DNA of 7,706 nucleotides. Source: Gemmatimonadota bacterium. Lineage in GTDB: Bacteria; Gemmatimonadota; Gemmatimonadetes; Gemmatimonadales; Gemmatimonadaceae. Where the stretch lies: the NCBI GenBank assembly GCA_947475795.1, contig CANJOX010000152.1, forward strand, positions 1-7,706, written 5' to 3'. Within the stretch, counting starts at the first letter, position 1. Each line of letters starts with the position of its first letter. This document shows positions 6,457 to 7,706 of the stretch, in pieces. Under the pieces are notes generated by a model. It did not search any database and was not told the origin of the DNA. It worked only from the letters and a program-made list of their open reading frames with translations. Both the position numbers and the translations under genes were made by a program.

Positions 6457-6464
6457 TAATGTAG
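6457..6464. promoter_or_regulatory. Overlapping -10-like hexamers on both strands between acs and ccmA
   Basis: TAATGT on the plus strand (6457-6462) ends 6 nt before the ccmA ATG at 6469, and TACATT on the minus strand (6464 to 6459) faces acs, which would have a leader of about 80-90 nt. The two hexamers share four bases. No good -35 is visible for either. If both work, one site would fire both ways and tie acs and ccm expression together. Confidence 0.35.
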
Positions 6465-6468
6465 AGCC

Positions 6469-7212
6469 ATGCAGTCCCTCCACGAAACAGGCGCGAACGC
6501 CGCCCTGACGGCCGAGTCCCTCGTGCGCGCCTTCGGTGGGCGGCGCGCGGTGAACGGGGTGTCGCTGGCGCTGCCGGAAGGCGCGTGTCTGGCACTCTTC
6601 GGCCCGAACGGGGCAGGGAAAACCACCCTGCTGCGCCTGCTGGGTGGTCTGCTCAAGCCCACCTCGGGGGAGACCCGCCTCCACGGGCAACCGCTGCCCG
6701 GGGCGGCCGACACGCGCCGGCTGGTGGGGCTGATCTCGCATCACGCCATGCTGTATCCCGCGCTGTCGGTGCGGGAGAACGTGCGGTTTGCGGCCGAGTG
6801 TCAGGGCGTGATCGATGCCGACGCGGCCACGACGCGCGCCCTGACGCAGCTGCGGGTGCTCGACCGCGCCGACACGGCGGTGCGGTTTCTGAGCCGCGGC
6901 CTGCAGCAGCGCGTGTCCATCGCGCGGGCGCTGGTGCACGGTCCGCAGCTGGTGCTGCTGGATGAGCCGTACACAGGGTTGGACGAGACCGGTGCGCAGG
7001 CGCTGACGGACGCGTTGCGCGAACTGAAGACGTTGGGCGCGACGCTGGTGCTCGTGACGCACAATCTGGCCGAAGGACTCGCCGTGGCGACGCAGTCGGC
7101 CATCATGCGCGACGGCGCGCTGGTGGACGAGCAGCCCGTGGTGGCGGATGGTTTCGACGTGCCGGGGTATCAGGCCCGGTATCGCGCGCTGGTGCACGAG
7201 GGGCTCGCATGA
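6469..7212 (+). CDS. ccmA: CcmA, ATP-binding subunit of the cytochrome c maturation/heme-handling ABC system
   Basis: CcmA is the cytoplasmic ATPase that works with membrane subunits CcmB and CcmC to release heme-loaded CcmE during cytochrome c maturation. The 247 residues form one ABC domain: Walker A GPNGAGKT (45-52), signature LSRGLQQR (141-148) in place of LSGGQ, Walker B LVLLDEP (161-167, with D165 and E166), D-loop LDETG (171-175) and H-loop H198. The Q-loop position reads SHH (H91-H92), so histidine replaces the usual glutamine. The degenerate signature resembles that of known CcmA proteins, and the immediate downstream CcmB fixes the assignment. The product is a little longer than E. 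coli CcmA, with a C-terminal extension after about residue 215. No Shine-Dalgarno precedes the ATG; TAATGT 6 nt upstream suggests a leaderless mRNA. Its stop overlaps the ccmB start as ATGA. Confidence 0.93.
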   Translation: MQSLHETGANAALTAESLVRAFGGRRAVNGVSLALPEGACLALFGPNGAGKTTLLRLLGGLLKPTSGETRLHGQPLPGAADTRRLVGLISHHAMLYPALSVRENVRFAAECQGVIDADAATTRALTQLRVLDRADTAVRFLSRGLQQRVSIARALVHGPQLVLLDEPYTGLDETGAQALTDALRELKTLGATLVLVTHNLAEGLAVATQSAIMRDGALVDEQPVVADGFDVPGYQARYRALVHEGLA

Positions 7213-7706
7213 CGTCGCCTGTACCGACGCACCGGGCGCCCGCGTATCTCGCCGACGCGTGGCGGATCGCCCGCAAGGATCTCCTGATCGAGTTCCGGAC
7301 CCGGAGCGCGTTTCTGGCGGCCACGGTGTTCGCGGTGCTGGCGGTGGTGATCTTCCGGTTCACGTGGGATCCGACCGGGATTCCGGCCATGGATCTCGCG
7401 CCCGGGGTGTTGTGGGTGATTTTCACCTTCTCCGGACTGCTGGGGCTGAACCGCTCCTTCGGGCTGGAGCTGGCGGAACACGCGTACGACGGCCTGCTGG
7501 CGTCACAGGTGTCCCGGGAGGCCATCTTCACGGGGAAGGTGATCGCGAACCTCGTGTTCGTGGTGTGTGTGCAGGCCTTGGCGCTTCCGGCCGTGGCACT
7601 CTTCTTCGATCTTCCGGTCGGTCCGTCGTGGTGGATCATTGTGGGGATCGTGCTGCTCGCCTCGCTCGGCCTGAGTGCGGTGGGGACGCTCTTCGCGGCG
7701 ATCGCC
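7209..7706 (+). CDS. ccmB: CcmB, membrane subunit of the cytochrome c maturation ABC system (3' end beyond the window)
   Basis: The frame opens at an ATG that shares its last two bases with the ccmA stop (ATGA), so translation is probably coupled. 166 codons are present without a stop; CcmB is usually about 220 residues, so roughly three quarters is seen. The typical N-terminal cytoplasmic segment is visible (residues 18-31, WRIARKDLLIEFRT), followed by a first membrane helix at about 34-51, a second at about 62-80 with the conserved-looking FSGLLGLNRSF, an amphipathic segment (E88-AYDGLLASQVSRE) and further helices at about 109-134 and 140 to the edge. It partners CcmA in the inner membrane. 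The order ccmA-ccmB suggests ccmC or later ccm genes just beyond the edge. Confidence 0.92.
   Translation, partial: MTSPVPTHRAPAYLADAWRIARKDLLIEFRTRSAFLAATVFAVLAVVIFRFTWDPTGIPAMDLAPGVLWVIFTFSGLLGLNRSFGLELAEHAYDGLLASQVSREAIFTGKVIANLVFVVCVQALALPAVALFFDLPVGPSWWIIVGIVLLASLGLSAVGTLFAAIA

Noticed and set aside
4695..6464. 589-codon open frame on the plus strand antisense to acs
   Set aside because: It lies opposite a complete, motif-verified acs. High GC makes stops rare in other frames, and the translation is Arg/His/Ala-rich with no recognisable domain.
6058..7197. 379-codon minus-strand frame
   Set aside because: It overlaps the acs 5' end in another frame and lies antisense to ccmA. Both real genes carry complete family motifs.

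Overview
The window is GC-rich bacterial chromosome (by eye about two-thirds G+C) with short intergenic gaps and no mobile element, CRISPR array, tRNA or rRNA that I can see. Gene content and protein style (an anchored DsbA-like thioredoxin, a ccmAB pair, alanine/proline-rich tails, GC-rich codon use) suggest a free-living, respiring, diderm-type bacterium. My best guess is Gemmatimonadota, but that comes from general resemblance and not from a phylogenetic marker.

Layout, left to right. 1-1086 (-) is the N-terminal part of a polytopic membrane protein running off the left edge. A very short divergent promoter region separates it from a CDP-alcohol phosphatidyltransferase of PgsA type (1152-1697, +). 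A strong hairpin (1722-1747) lies between that gene and a convergent small hypothetical gene (1852-2121, -). Next come an alpha/beta hydrolase with an aspartate nucleophile (2224-3054, -), a divergent membrane-anchored DsbA-like thioredoxin (3186-3920, +) and, only 10 bp further on, a convergent hypothetical gene (3931-4293, -) that probably shares a transcript with acetyl-CoA synthetase acs (4404-6368, -). Divergent from acs is a cytochrome c maturation operon that starts with ccmA (6469-7212, +) and continues with ccmB (7209 to the right edge).

Functionally, the right half joins acetate activation (acs) with the machinery for exported cytochromes: CcmA/CcmB form the ATP-driven part of the heme-handling system, and the DsbA-like protein could handle thiols outside the cytoplasmic membrane. 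The left half concerns membrane lipid synthesis plus proteins of unknown role.

The most unexpected signal is at the gene starts. Four of seven assessable starts (1086 -, 1152 +, 3054 -, 6469 +) have a TANNNT -10-like hexamer ending only 5-7 nt before the ATG and no convincing Shine-Dalgarno. This is the pattern of leaderless mRNAs. Two other starts (2121 -, 3186 +) carry clear purine-rich ribosome binding sites and no such hexamer. I found no obviously new defence or mobile system; the genes are otherwise ordinary.
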